Assembly (NCBI GenBank): GCA_019414055.1
Contig: DXMV01000010.1
Coordinates: forward strand, 62,001 to 126,000
Reading direction: 5' to 3'
Length of the DNA stretch: 64,000 bases
Origin: Collinsella sp.
GTDB taxonomy: Bacteria; Actinomycetota; Coriobacteriia; Coriobacteriales; Coriobacteriaceae
Every line of letters starts with the position of its first letter. Position 1 is the stretch's first letter. The translations under genes were made by a program, and so were the position numbers. This document shows, piece by piece, positions 18,189 through 26,036 of this stretch. Below the pieces are notes generated by a model. That model searched no databases. It was not told the origin of the DNA and saw only the letters and a list, made by a program, of their open reading frames with translations.

Positions 18189-19292
18189 ATGAAAACTGGA
18201 AAGAGACGACTGACAGCATTTGCAGTTGTGGCTGCCACGATGCTGCTGGCTTTGGTGGGAGTTGTCGCGCCCGCGTGGGCGGAGGACAGTGCCGCTCAAC
18301 CGCATCTGCCGGTAAAAGACAACAAGGTCACGATCACCTCGACGCTTACCATGAATGAGAATGCCGTGGTGCCTAATGCGACGTTTAACTATTCGATTGC
18401 GCCGGCGGATGAGGAGAGTGAGCTTACGAGCACGAGCGGTATGCCCGTTTATGCTGGAGTGACAGACGCCGTCACGCTTTCGCCGACTTCCGTTAATTTT
18501 TCCAACAAAGGCCTTACAAGCACAGAGAATACCGAAGAGAAAACTAAGACAATAACCGCCAAACTGAGTGCCGAAATTAAAACCTCTCTGTTCAAGGCTC
18601 CGGGTATCTATCGATATAAAATTACGCAGACGCCGTCAGAGCTGGACGGTCTCAACGTTACATACAAGGAGCTCTTCCTGGATGTTTACGTAGAAAACGA
18701 AGAGAATGGCGGTTCGGGCTATGTTGTTAAGGGCTGTATTCTTAGAACAGAAGCAGGCTCGGGCGAGAAGACCGCAGGTTTTTTGAACAAATATGTCACC
18801 CATAAGCTGACCATCACAAAGGTCGTCAAGGGCAACCAAGGTGACAAGAATAAGGACTTTAAGTTTACCTTCACGATTAAAGGCGCTGACGGGGAGAGCT
18901 ATGAGTACGCCACTGTGAAAAACGGTGCCACCACCATGAGCCAAACTCCAGCTACGTCGGGAACTGCGGTTACCGTAAGCCTTAAGCATGGGGAATCCGT
19001 CATCGTTTACGGTCTCTCATCGGAGGATAAATTCGCCGTAACTGAGGCGGATTATCATGGCGACGGTTATAAGACGTCGTACAAGATTGGTGATGGCACC
19101 AATTCGACAGAAGGTAGCTCTATTGCCGAGGAAGCTATCGGTGCTTACGACACCACGGTGATCTTTACCAACACCAAGGATGTTACCGTTCCGACCGATG
19201 TTATTCGGACGGTCGTTCCCTATGCGGCAATCGTCGCGTTTGCTGCCGTGATGGGCGTGGTCTTCTTCCGTCCTCGTCGTAATCGTCGTTAA
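18189..19292 (+). CDS. FctA-like major pilin
   Basis: 367-aa pilus subunit. Signal peptide ending APAWA-ED (cleavage near 31), an N-terminal Spy0128/FctA-type domain (about 45-215, with the APGIYRYKI and NKY signatures), a second pilin domain starting KLTITKVVKGNQGDKNKDFKF, then sorting motif VPTDV, a hydrophobic helix and FRPRRNRR tail. The same TVTG/KGNxGDK domain is found in the tip protein. Such domains form Lys-Asn isopeptide bonds that stiffen pili. Start ATG 18189 with GAGAGGAAGG upstream; the longer frame lacks a signal peptide. It lies between the SipA-like gene and the sortase. Confidence 0.87.
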   Translation: MKTGKRRLTAFAVVAATMLLALVGVVAPAWAEDSAAQPHLPVKDNKVTITSTLTMNENAVVPNATFNYSIAPADEESELTSTSGMPVYAGVTDAVTLSPTSVNFSNKGLTSTENTEEKTKTITAKLSAEIKTSLFKAPGIYRYKITQTPSELDGLNVTYKELFLDVYVENEENGGSGYVVKGCILRTEAGSGEKTAGFLNKYVTHKLTITKVVKGNQGDKNKDFKFTFTIKGADGESYEYATVKNGATTMSQTPATSGTAVTVSLKHGESVIVYGLSSEDKFAVTEADYHGDGYKTSYKIGDGTNSTEGSSIAEEAIGAYDTTVIFTNTKDVTVPTDVIRTVVPYAAIVAFAAVMGVVFFRPRRNRR

Positions 19293-19312
19293 AACAGCGA
19301 GGATTACAGCCG

Positions 19313-20047
19313 ATGGAGCTTAAACGCATAGCTCGGCTGGCGAGAGCCGGCGACCGCGTGCTTACGTGGTTTGCCGGCTTTCTCGTGCTGCTCATGCTGC
19401 TGTACGGGGGCTATTCGCTGTGGGATACAAACAACGTTATGAACGGCGGGTTCATCAGCGATGAGCTGCTGCACTACAAACCCACCGGGACCAACGATTG
19501 CGCACGCCTGCAGGATCTGATGGCCAAAAATCCCGACGTTGTCGGATGGGTCACCATCGATGGCACCAACATCGATTATCCCTTCGTTCAGGGAAAAGAT
19601 AACCAGGAATACCTCAACAAAAACGTGTTGGGGGAGTCCGCGGTTTCGGGAGCGGTGTTTTTGGATACGCGCAACAGCCGCGCGATGACCGATCCCTACA
19701 ATCTGCTCTATGCGCACCACATGGATAACGGTGCGATGTTTGGCGATGTCGATCGGTTTCTAGACAGGGGCTTCTTTGACCTGCACCGCACGGGCACGCT
19801 CTACACAAAGGATGGGGCGTTCCGGCTGCGCATCGTTGCCGTGTGTTCGTTTGCTGCGAGTGATGACATTATCTTTGGGCCGGGAAACCTGGACCAGGCC
19901 TCGATGCAGACGCTGCTCACGCATATCTCGCAGACGGCGGTGCATGCGGACATGGATGACGTTGGCCCTGATTCGCGCATCATCGCTCTTTCTACCTGCA
20001 GTGATAAAACAAACGGGCGCCGAGCACTTATAGCAGAGGTCTTGTAG
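19313..20047 (+). CDS. Class B sortase (pilus polymerase)
   Basis: 244-aa membrane-anchored transpeptidase. N-terminal anchor about 17-37, then a sortase fold with VGWVTIDGTNIDYP, YAHHM (catalytic His135), TCS (Cys229) and Arg236/237 in NGRRAL. The spacing and the SrtB-type YAHHMxxGAMF motif place it in class B, the class that polymerises FctA pili in streptococci. Its substrates here are probably the VPTGI and VPTDV proteins upstream. Start ATG 19313 after GCGAGGA, 20 nt downstream of the pilin stop, so it is co-transcribed. Confidence 0.92.
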   Translation: MELKRIARLARAGDRVLTWFAGFLVLLMLLYGGYSLWDTNNVMNGGFISDELLHYKPTGTNDCARLQDLMAKNPDVVGWVTIDGTNIDYPFVQGKDNQEYLNKNVLGESAVSGAVFLDTRNSRAMTDPYNLLYAHHMDNGAMFGDVDRFLDRGFFDLHRTGTLYTKDGAFRLRIVAVCSFAASDDIIFGPGNLDQASMQTLLTHISQTAVHADMDDVGPDSRIIALSTCSDKTNGRRALIAEVL

Positions 20048-20094
20048 CTCATTGAATATTCCGATTAAGCTGCGCCCCATAGGCTGCATCAAGT

Positions 20095-20123
20095 TTGAGG
20101 CTCTCGGTCCATCATGGTAGAGT
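20095..20123 (+). promoter_or_regulatory. Candidate promoter of the GGDEF gene
   Basis: TTGAGG (20095-20100), 17-nt spacer, TAGAGT (20118-20123), about 65 nt before the start codon. It suggests that the GGDEF gene can be expressed independently of the pilus operon. Confidence 0.5.
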
Positions 20124-20189
20124 TGTCCGCGCGTGAATTTCGGCACACTGCGCGCTATCTGCGCTTTTACCGTTTGGAGGAGTGAGCTT

Positions 20190-21281
20190 GTGAATGCTTC
20201 TGTCGCCAAGAAGGCCAGCCAGGCGGTGCGCCTTCTGATGATGGCGCTCACGGCAGTTCTTATCTTTTTCTTCATCAATGTCATGTTGCTCGTCTCCGAC
20301 ATCCAGGGCACGGCGCGCGTGGTCAACTACGCCGGTCTGGTGCGCGGCACCACGCAGCGAATCGTTAAGCTCGAGGATGCAGGCCAGCCACAAGACGACC
20401 TGCTCAAGGCCGTTGATTCATACATTAGTGGTTTGCGCTACGGAAGCGACGACCTCAATCTCGTCCGTCTCGATGACGATGAGTATCAGGCAAAGATGAC
20501 CGAGCTCGCGAGCTATTTTGACAAGCTTCGCACCGAGATTGCCCGTGTGCGCGAAGTCGGCTACGAGAACACCGACATCATCGCCATGAGCGAGGAGTTC
20601 TTTGGCATTTGTGACGATGCCACGAGGCTTGCGGAGGACTACTCCCAGGAGAAGGCCACGGCGCTCAATCGCCTTGAGGGTTTGGTGATTATCGACATCG
20701 TGGGCCTGGTGGCGACCTTTGCGGTCGAACTTGCTCGCGCGGTGCGCACTGCCGCGCTCAATCGCGAGCTGCAGAACAAAGTCTATCTCGATGAAGCCAC
20801 GGGACTGTCCAACAAGAACAAGTGCGAGGAAATCTTGGGGCAGGGGCATCCCGTTTCCGCCGAAGCGCCCGTCGCGCTGTGCGTCTTCGATCTTAACAAT
20901 CTGCATACGGTCAATAACCGCTTTGGCCACGAGAAGGGTGACGAATACATCCGTTCTTTTGCCCATCAGCTGGGGCGCGTGGCGTCCGAGACCTGCTTTG
21001 TGGGCCGCGACGGCGGCGATGAGTTTATCGCGGTGCTGTGGGATGCCGATCGAGCCGCCGTGGAGTCCTGTCTCGCTCGGATTCGCGTGAATGTGAACGA
21101 GTATTCTGAGGCTCACCCTGACATGCCTATCAGCTATGCGGTGGGCTATGCGCTTTCCAGTGATTTTGATGAACCGCCTACGATGCGCGAGCTCTTTTCC
21201 CAGGCCGATAAAAACATGTACATCGACAAGAACCGCATAAAGACGGCCGAGCCAGCCGGGCCGCAACGCGAAGACCGGTAG
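20190..21281 (+). CDS. Membrane GGDEF protein with PilJ-like sensor region
   Basis: 363-aa probable diguanylate cyclase. Two membrane helices (about 15-37 and 165-185) enclose an extracytoplasmic helical region with ARVVNYAGLVRGTTQRI, similar to the PilJ/type-IV-pili MCP sensor domain. The cytosolic GGDEF domain (about 200-355) has intact RDGGDEF active site, LDEATGLSNK at its start and SYAVGYA near its end. Start is GTG at 20190 with GGAGGAG, preferred over an upstream in-frame codon without a site. Right after the pilus operon, it may link cyclic-di-GMP to surface attachment; that link is inference. Confidence 0.82.
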   Translation: MNASVAKKASQAVRLLMMALTAVLIFFFINVMLLVSDIQGTARVVNYAGLVRGTTQRIVKLEDAGQPQDDLLKAVDSYISGLRYGSDDLNLVRLDDDEYQAKMTELASYFDKLRTEIARVREVGYENTDIIAMSEEFFGICDDATRLAEDYSQEKATALNRLEGLVIIDIVGLVATFAVELARAVRTAALNRELQNKVYLDEATGLSNKNKCEEILGQGHPVSAEAPVALCVFDLNNLHTVNNRFGHEKGDEYIRSFAHQLGRVASETCFVGRDGGDEFIAVLWDADRAAVESCLARIRVNVNEYSEAHPDMPISYAVGYALSSDFDEPPTMRELFSQADKNMYIDKNRIKTAEPAGPQREDR

Positions 21282-21312
21282 GCCCGTAACAGAGGACGGC
21301 TAATTTGAAGGC

Positions 21313-21331
21313 AGCTAAAAAAGCCCCGTCC
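21313..21331 (-). repeat. Right copy of 19-bp inverted repeat flanking the pilus block
   Basis: AGCTAAAAAAGCCCCGTCC, exact reverse complement of 13982-14000, 32 nt after the GGDEF stop. Confidence 0.6.
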
Positions 21332-21351
21332 CAAAAAGACTGCCATGAAAA

Positions 21352-21379
21352 GAGGTCCTGGCCATTTGGCCAGGACCTC
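21352..21379 (-). terminator. Terminator of ABC cassette 1
   Basis: Perfect 12-bp stem GAGGTCCTGGCC / GGCCAGGACCTC with a 4-nt loop; on the minus strand it is followed by TTTTCAT. It lies 160 nt past the ABC gene stop, after the cruciform element. The equivalent hairpin of cassette 2 is at 25846-25873. Confidence 0.8.
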
Positions 21380-21421
21380 ACTAACTTTTATTCCGTTCAA
21401 ATGAGGAGTTGACTGTGCGCA

Positions 21422-21527
21422 GGGCTCCGTCTCGGGAGGTCGGCATTTTACCTCCGCGCGCAGTTTCGCAGCGAAGCGAGAATGTTTGAGCACGGAGGTA
21501 ATATGCCGCCCTCCCGAGACGGAGCCC
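21422..21527. repeat. Cruciform / structured element, copy A
   Basis: 35-nt arms 21422-21456 and 21493-21527 pair at 33 of 35 positions; the loop is the 36 nt 21457-21492 (CGCGCAGTTTCGCAGCGAAG and following bases). Copy B (25917-26022) has a different outer stem sequence but the same arm length, a T-T mismatch at the same place, the same CCTCCG/CGGAGG loop-closing pairs and a loop differing at one position. Located in the 3' region of ABC cassette 1. Function unknown; see findings. Confidence 0.85.
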
Positions 21528-21537
21528 GTGGGTTTAC

Positions 21538-23478
21538 CTACTCGAGCTCAAACGCACCCGTATACAGCTGGTAGTAATACCCGTGCTTGGCAATCAGCTC
21601 GTCATGGCTGCCGCGCTCGATAATCTGCCCGTGATCCAGCACGCAGATCAGGTCAGAGTTGCGCACGGTGGAGAGACGGTGCGCGATCACAAACGTGGTC
21701 CTGCCCTCCATGAGCGCATCCATGCCACGCTGCACCAATGCCTCGGTGCGGGTGTCGATGCTTGACGTGGCCTCGTCCAGAATCATCGCGGGTGGGTCGG
21801 CCACCGCGGCGCGCGCGATCGAAATCAGCTGGCGCTGCCCCTGCGAAAGCCCGCTGCCGTCGCCCTCGAGCACGGTATCGTAGCCCGCCGGCAGCATGCG
21901 GATAAACCCGTCGGCGTTTGCAAGCCGCGCTGCCTCGATGCACTGCTCGTCCGTGGCGCCGGGGCAGCCATAGCGGATGTTATCCATAACGGTGCCGCAG
22001 AACAGGTTTACGTCCTGTAGCACGACGCCCAGGCTCCGGCGCAGGTCGGCCTTGCGGATCTTGTTGACGTTGATGCCGTCGTAGCGGATCTTGCCGTCGT
22101 CAATGTCGTAGAAGCGGTTGATAAGATTGGCGATCGTGGTCTTGCCGGCGCCCGTCGCACCAACGAGCGCGATCTTCTGCCCGGGCTCGGCTTCGAGCTC
22201 GATATCGTGCAGCACGAGCTTTTGGGGCACATAGCCAAAGCTCACATGGTCGAGCATAATATGCCCCTTGAGCGGCACGAGCCCGCAGCCGCCATCGTGA
22301 TGTGGGTTCTTCCAGGCCCAGCGCTCGGTTCGCTCGCTCGTTTCGACAAGCGCGCCGTCCGCGTCCTCGCGCACGTTGACCAGCGTCACGTAACCGTCGT
22401 CGGACTCGGGCTTCTCATCCATGAGCGTAAAGATGCGCCCGGCGCCCGCAAGCGCGATGATGATCGAGTTGAGCTGGTTGGACACTTGCGCTACGGGGTT
22501 CATAAAGTTGCGCGTGAGCGTCAAAAACGATGCGATGGCGCCGAGCGTGAACGTGTCGAAACCGGTAAGTCCCAGGTTGGGTGTCCCTGCGATGGCCATG
22601 TAGCCGCCGAGCACGGCCACCACCACATAGATCAGGTAGCCAAGCGCGTTCATCATGGGCATGATCGAATTGCCCACGCCCTGCGCGTTCGTCGCAGCCT
22701 TTGCCCAGGCACGGTTGAGCTTGCCCATTCCGGTGCGCGCGGCGTCCTCGTGACAAAAGGCCTTGATGACCTTCTGCCCGCCGACCATCTCCTCGATGTA
22801 GCCGTTGAGCGCGCCGAGCGTATCTTGCTGCTCGATAGAAAACGCCCCGATGACCCCCGTGATGCGGCTCACGAACACGAGCACCGCCGCCATGAGCACG
22901 CAGACTACCACGGTGAGCCCCACGCTCATCCAAAGCATGCACACAAAGACCGCGACCAGCGTGAATACCGAGCTTACGAGCTGCGAGAGCGACTGCGCGA
23001 TCATCTGGCGCAGGGTGTCGGTGTCGTTGGTGTAGAGGCTCATGATGTCGCCGTGCGCGTGCGTGTCGAAGTAGCGCAAGGGGAGCGTCTGCATGTGCGA
23101 GAACATATCGTCGCGGATGTGTTTGAGCGTGCCTTGCGCCACAGTAACCATCGCGCGGTTGTAGACGAGTGTGGCCACGACGCCCACCACATAGACCGCG
23201 CCGATGGTGATGAGCGCGTGCGCAAGGCCCGTCCATACGGGAGCGTCAGTCGCCAAAAGCGGGGCGATGTAGTCGTCGATGAGTGCCTGCAAAAACATCG
23301 ACGACGCGGCGCTTGCGATAGCAGAGATCAGGATGCACGCGACGACGAGTGCAAGTTGTCCTCGGTAGCAGGACATATACGAGAGCAGTCGCTTGACGGT
23401 TGCCATGTCGAGCTGCATCGCGGGCATGTCGGCGCCCGGTGCCGCTCCGTTTGCGGGGCGTTTATTCTGCTTACTCAT
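21538..23478 (-). CDS. ABC exporter half-transporter, cassette 1, canonical ATPase half
   Basis: 646-aa type IV (ABCB-like) exporter subunit: six membrane helices (about 35-360) and an ATPase domain with Walker A GATGAGKTT, signature LSQGQRQ and Walker B MILDEATSSID (catalytic Glu present). The D-loop and AHRLSTV switch are intact. Its partner encoded just upstream has Asp instead of Glu in Walker B, so the two should form a heterodimer with one catalytic site. An acidic insert of about 50 residues (EKPESDDGYV...) precedes the ATPase. Start ATG 23478 overlaps the partner stop in an 8-nt ATGAGTAA. Multidrug or peptide export is likely; substrate unknown. Confidence 0.9.
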   Translation of the reverse strand: MSKQNKRPANGAAPGADMPAMQLDMATVKRLLSYMSCYRGQLALVVACILISAIASAASSMFLQALIDDYIAPLLATDAPVWTGLAHALITIGAVYVVGVVATLVYNRAMVTVAQGTLKHIRDDMFSHMQTLPLRYFDTHAHGDIMSLYTNDTDTLRQMIAQSLSQLVSSVFTLVAVFVCMLWMSVGLTVVVCVLMAAVLVFVSRITGVIGAFSIEQQDTLGALNGYIEEMVGGQKVIKAFCHEDAARTGMGKLNRAWAKAATNAQGVGNSIMPMMNALGYLIYVVVAVLGGYMAIAGTPNLGLTGFDTFTLGAIASFLTLTRNFMNPVAQVSNQLNSIIIALAGAGRIFTLMDEKPESDDGYVTLVNVREDADGALVETSERTERWAWKNPHHDGGCGLVPLKGHIMLDHVSFGYVPQKLVLHDIELEAEPGQKIALVGATGAGKTTIANLINRFYDIDDGKIRYDGINVNKIRKADLRRSLGVVLQDVNLFCGTVMDNIRYGCPGATDEQCIEAARLANADGFIRMLPAGYDTVLEGDGSGLSQGQRQLISIARAAVADPPAMILDEATSSIDTRTEALVQRGMDALMEGRTTFVIAHRLSTVRNSDLICVLDHGQIIERGSHDELIAKHGYYYQLYTGAFELE

Positions 23479-25228
23479 CCTCTGCCGTTCCCTTCTGCTG
23501 CGACTCAAAGACCTCGCGATAGATATCGCTCGTGCGCAAGAGCTCCTCGTGCGTGCCTACCGCGCTGATGCGTCCGTCGTCCATGACCACGATCTTGTCG
23601 GCGTGCATGACCGAGCTCACGCGCTGCGCGATCACGATCTTGGTCGTGGCGGGCAGGTACTCGGCAAGGCCGCGTTGGATCTTGGCGTCGGTCTTGGTGT
23701 CGACGGCGCTCGTGGAGTCATCGAGTACGAGCACGCGCGGCTTGGCCACGAGTGCGCGGGCGATGCACAGGCGCTGCTTCTGCCCGCCCGAGACGTTGGT
23801 GCCGCCCTGCTCGATCATGGTCTGGTAACCGTCCGGCAGCTGGTCGATAAACTCGTCCGCGCAGGCGAGCTCGCAGGCGCGCACCAGCTCTGCATCGTTG
23901 GCCTCGGCGTCACCCCAGCGCAGGTTCTCGGCGATGGTGCCGCTAAAGAGCTCGTTTTTCTGCAGTACCATGGCCACCTGGCCGCGCAGCGCATCGAGGT
24001 CGTAGTCGCGCACATCGATGCCGCCCACGCGCACGGTGCCCGCGGTGACGTCATAGAGACGGGCGATCAGGTTCACAAGGCTCGACTTGGACGAACCCGT
24101 GCCGCCGATGATGCCCACGACCTCGCCGCTCTTGATGGTGAGGTTTACGTCCTCGAGTACGTTTTTCTCGGCCTTGCTCGCGTAGGCAAAGCTCACGTGG
24201 TCAAACTCCACGGAACCGTCCGCAACCTGCGTGACGGCGCGACCGGGCTCGGGGCTCGCGATGTCGCTCTGTTCGTTGAGTAGCTCGGCGATGCGCTTGG
24301 CCGAGCTCTGGGCAATCACGATAAGCGTAAAGACCATGGAGAGCATCATGAGCGCCATAAGGATTTGCGTGGCGTAGGTAAAGAGTGCGGTGAGCTGTCC
24401 TGTGGTGAGGCCGAGCGCGGCGCTGTTGCCCGAGGCCACGATGGCCTTAGCGCCGAGCCACGAGATGAGTATCATGCATGCGTACATGCAGGCCTGCATG
24501 AGCGGCGTATTGAGTGCGATGAGGCGCTCGCCGCGGGCGAAGTCCTCGTAGATGCGTTGGCTGATACGGCCGAACTTGCCAATCTCGTGCTCCTCGCGGT
24601 TGAACGACTTGACCACGCGGATGCCTGCGACATTTTCCTGCACCACGTTGTTGAGCGTGTCGTAGGTAGCGAAAACGCGGTTGAAGATGCTGCTTACGCG
24701 CCACATGATGAGTCCGAGCGCGATGGCAAGGATGGGGATCACGGCCAGGAACACAAACGAAATCTGCCGGTTGATGGTAAACGACACGATCCAGCAGAAC
24801 GCGAGCATCACGGGTCCGCGCACGCCCATGCGGATGATCATCATGTAGGCGTTTTGCACGTTGGTGACATCGGTGGTGAGGCGTGTGACGATCGAGCCGG
24901 TAGAGAACTTGTCGATGTTGCCGAAAGAGAAAGTCTGCACGTTGTCGTACATATCGTCGCGCAGGTTGGCGGCGAAACCCACTGAGGCGCGTGCGCCCAT
25001 CCAAGCGCCGCCGGCGCCCACTCCAAATTCGAGAACGGCTAGGACGAGCAGCGCGATGCCAAGCCGCCAGACCTCGCCCATGTTGCCGGCTTGGATGCCG
25101 CGGTCGATGAGGTCGCTCATGACGAGCGGGATCGCGATCTCGAGTATCACCTCCAGGATCGAAAGCAGGATGGCGGTGACGGAGCTCTTGCGGTATTGCC
25201 GCAGGCTCCGTGCAAGCGTTCGTATCAT
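23471..25228 (-). CDS. ABC exporter half-transporter, cassette 1, degenerate-site half
   Basis: 585-aa ABC exporter with N-terminal six-helix domain and C-terminal ATPase. Walker A is GGTGSSKSS, signature VSGGQKQRL is canonical, but Walker B reads VLDDSTSAVD, with Asp in place of the catalytic Glu, and the switch is AQRVSSV with Gln for His. This is the usual make-up of the degenerate site of a heterodimeric exporter of the TM287/288 or BmrCD kind. Start ATG 25228 after GAAAGGA. A MarR gene lies 114 nt upstream, and a possible operator (25265-25277) precedes this gene. Confidence 0.9.
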   Translation of the reverse strand: MIRTLARSLRQYRKSSVTAILLSILEVILEIAIPLVMSDLIDRGIQAGNMGEVWRLGIALLVLAVLEFGVGAGGAWMGARASVGFAANLRDDMYDNVQTFSFGNIDKFSTGSIVTRLTTDVTNVQNAYMMIIRMGVRGPVMLAFCWIVSFTINRQISFVFLAVIPILAIALGLIMWRVSSIFNRVFATYDTLNNVVQENVAGIRVVKSFNREEHEIGKFGRISQRIYEDFARGERLIALNTPLMQACMYACMILISWLGAKAIVASGNSAALGLTTGQLTALFTYATQILMALMMLSMVFTLIVIAQSSAKRIAELLNEQSDIASPEPGRAVTQVADGSVEFDHVSFAYASKAEKNVLEDVNLTIKSGEVVGIIGGTGSSKSSLVNLIARLYDVTAGTVRVGGIDVRDYDLDALRGQVAMVLQKNELFSGTIAENLRWGDAEANDAELVRACELACADEFIDQLPDGYQTMIEQGGTNVSGGQKQRLCIARALVAKPRVLVLDDSTSAVDTKTDAKIQRGLAEYLPATTKIVIAQRVSSVMHADKIVVMDDGRISAVGTHEELLRTSDIYREVFESQQKGTAEDE

Positions 25229-25264
25229 GCATGTTCCTTTCTGTACGAATCGGGCTGAAATTAC

Positions 25265-25277
25265 GTAGCAAGCTACG
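25265..25277. promoter_or_regulatory. Candidate MarR operator upstream of ABC cassette 1
   Basis: GTAGCAAGCTACG, part of the perfect dyad CGTAGC-AA-GCTACG (25264-25277). The pattern GTAGCAnnnTACG recurs at 25791-25803 in the promoter of the MarR gene, suggesting one regulator binds both. Confidence 0.5.
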
Positions 25278-25342
25278 GAATAGGGTGTAAAGAAGCCCGC
25301 CGCAGGCGGATCGAATCCAGTGGGCGACGGGTGCTGGTGAGG

Positions 25343-25783
25343 CTATTGTTTGCAGACGTTGGCGTAGACCCGCCTGAGCATGCGGATGAGCTCTGCCTGC
25401 TCGCGCTCATCAAGGCCGGCGAGCAGTTCTCGATCGCGTTCGCGCATTGTGGCACGCATACGGTCGCCGGCATCGTGTGCCTTGTCCGTGAGCTCAACGA
25501 CCTTATTGCGTCGGTCATCCTCGGCTACCCAGGTGCGCACAAAGCCGTTTTTCTCGAGCCGGCTCACGAGACCCGAGACCGTTGGGTGGGAAACCTTGAG
25601 GTTAGCTTCGATCTCTTTTTGGAGCGCTCGGCCCGCATGCTCAATGAGGTAGACGATCACCTGGCTTTGCGCAAAGGTGAGCCCTTGCTCCTTGAGGTCC
25701 GCATCGGCAGACGCCTGCATGCGCTCGTTGATCACCTTAAACAGGGGTCCAACAGCATCTTCGGGAACCATTCCAGCCACCAT
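25343..25783 (-). CDS. MarR-family transcriptional regulator, cassette 1
   Basis: 146-aa winged-helix repressor with MarR features: FAQSQVIVYLIEHAG, the recognition-helix region LKVSHPTVSGLVSRLEKNGFV and the DDRRNK wing. It precedes two exporter genes on the same strand and probably represses them and itself until a toxic ligand binds. Start is uncertain: the ATG at 25783 directly abuts the only AAAGG, so translation may begin at the in-frame ATG four codons later (25771). Candidate operator 25791-25803 lies directly upstream. Confidence 0.87.
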   Translation of the reverse strand: MVAGMVPEDAVGPLFKVINERMQASADADLKEQGLTFAQSQVIVYLIEHAGRALQKEIEANLKVSHPTVSGLVSRLEKNGFVRTWVAEDDRRNKVVELTDKAHDAGDRMRATMRERDRELLAGLDEREQAELIRMLRRVYANVCKQ

Positions 25784-25790
25784 CCTTTCT

Positions 25791-25803
25791 GTAGCATGTT
25801 ACG
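25791..25803. promoter_or_regulatory. Candidate MarR operator upstream of marR gene 1
   Basis: GTAGCATGTTACG, sharing GTAGCAnnnTACG with 25265-25277. The minus strand has TATAAA (plus 25803-25808 region) next to it as a possible -10, so binding would block transcription. Confidence 0.45.
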
Positions 25804-25845
25804 TTTATACCACAACCCGAAGCATGCGACAAATTTACACAAAAA

Positions 25846-25873
25846 GAGCCCCTGGCCAACCGGCCAGGGGCTC
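25846..25873 (-). terminator. Terminator of ABC cassette 2
   Basis: Perfect 12-bp stem GAGCCCCTGGCC / GGCCAGGGGCTC, 4-nt loop, followed on the minus strand by TTTTTGTG. It matches the position and layout of the cassette 1 terminator. Confidence 0.85.
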
Positions 25874-25916
25874 ACAAACTTTTATTTCCTTCTAAATGAC
25901 GGGCTGATTGCGCGCA

Positions 25917-26022
25917 GGAGGGTTCCCCGGGGCGGCGGGGTATTTCCTCCGCGCGCAGTTTCGCAGCGCAGCGAGAATGTTTGAGCACGGAGGAATTACC
26001 CCGCCGCCCCGGGGAACCCTCC
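25917..26022. repeat. Cruciform / structured element, copy B
   Basis: 35-nt arms 25917-25951 and 25988-26022 pair at 34 of 35 positions, with the single T-T mismatch where copy A also has one. The 36-nt loop 25952-25987 differs from copy A at one base. The outer stem (GGAGGGTTCCCCGGGGCGGC) is unrelated in sequence to that of copy A. Flanking TGCGCGCAG before the left arm and CGCGCAG at the loop start form a short direct repeat, also seen in copy A. Confidence 0.85.
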
Positions 26023-26036
26023 GTCAGTAACCGGTC

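Noticed and set aside
21422..21527. Integron attC site
   Set aside because: attC sites conserve their outer ends and vary in the loop; here the loop and its closing stem are conserved and the outer stem varies. No integrase is nearby.
22207..23568. Long plus-strand frame opposite the ABC exporter
   Set aside because: His/Arg-rich antisense shadow of an ATPase gene with intact motifs.
25304..25321. tRNA T-arm-like GGATCGAATCC
   Set aside because: No acceptor stem or anticodon arm could be drawn around it.
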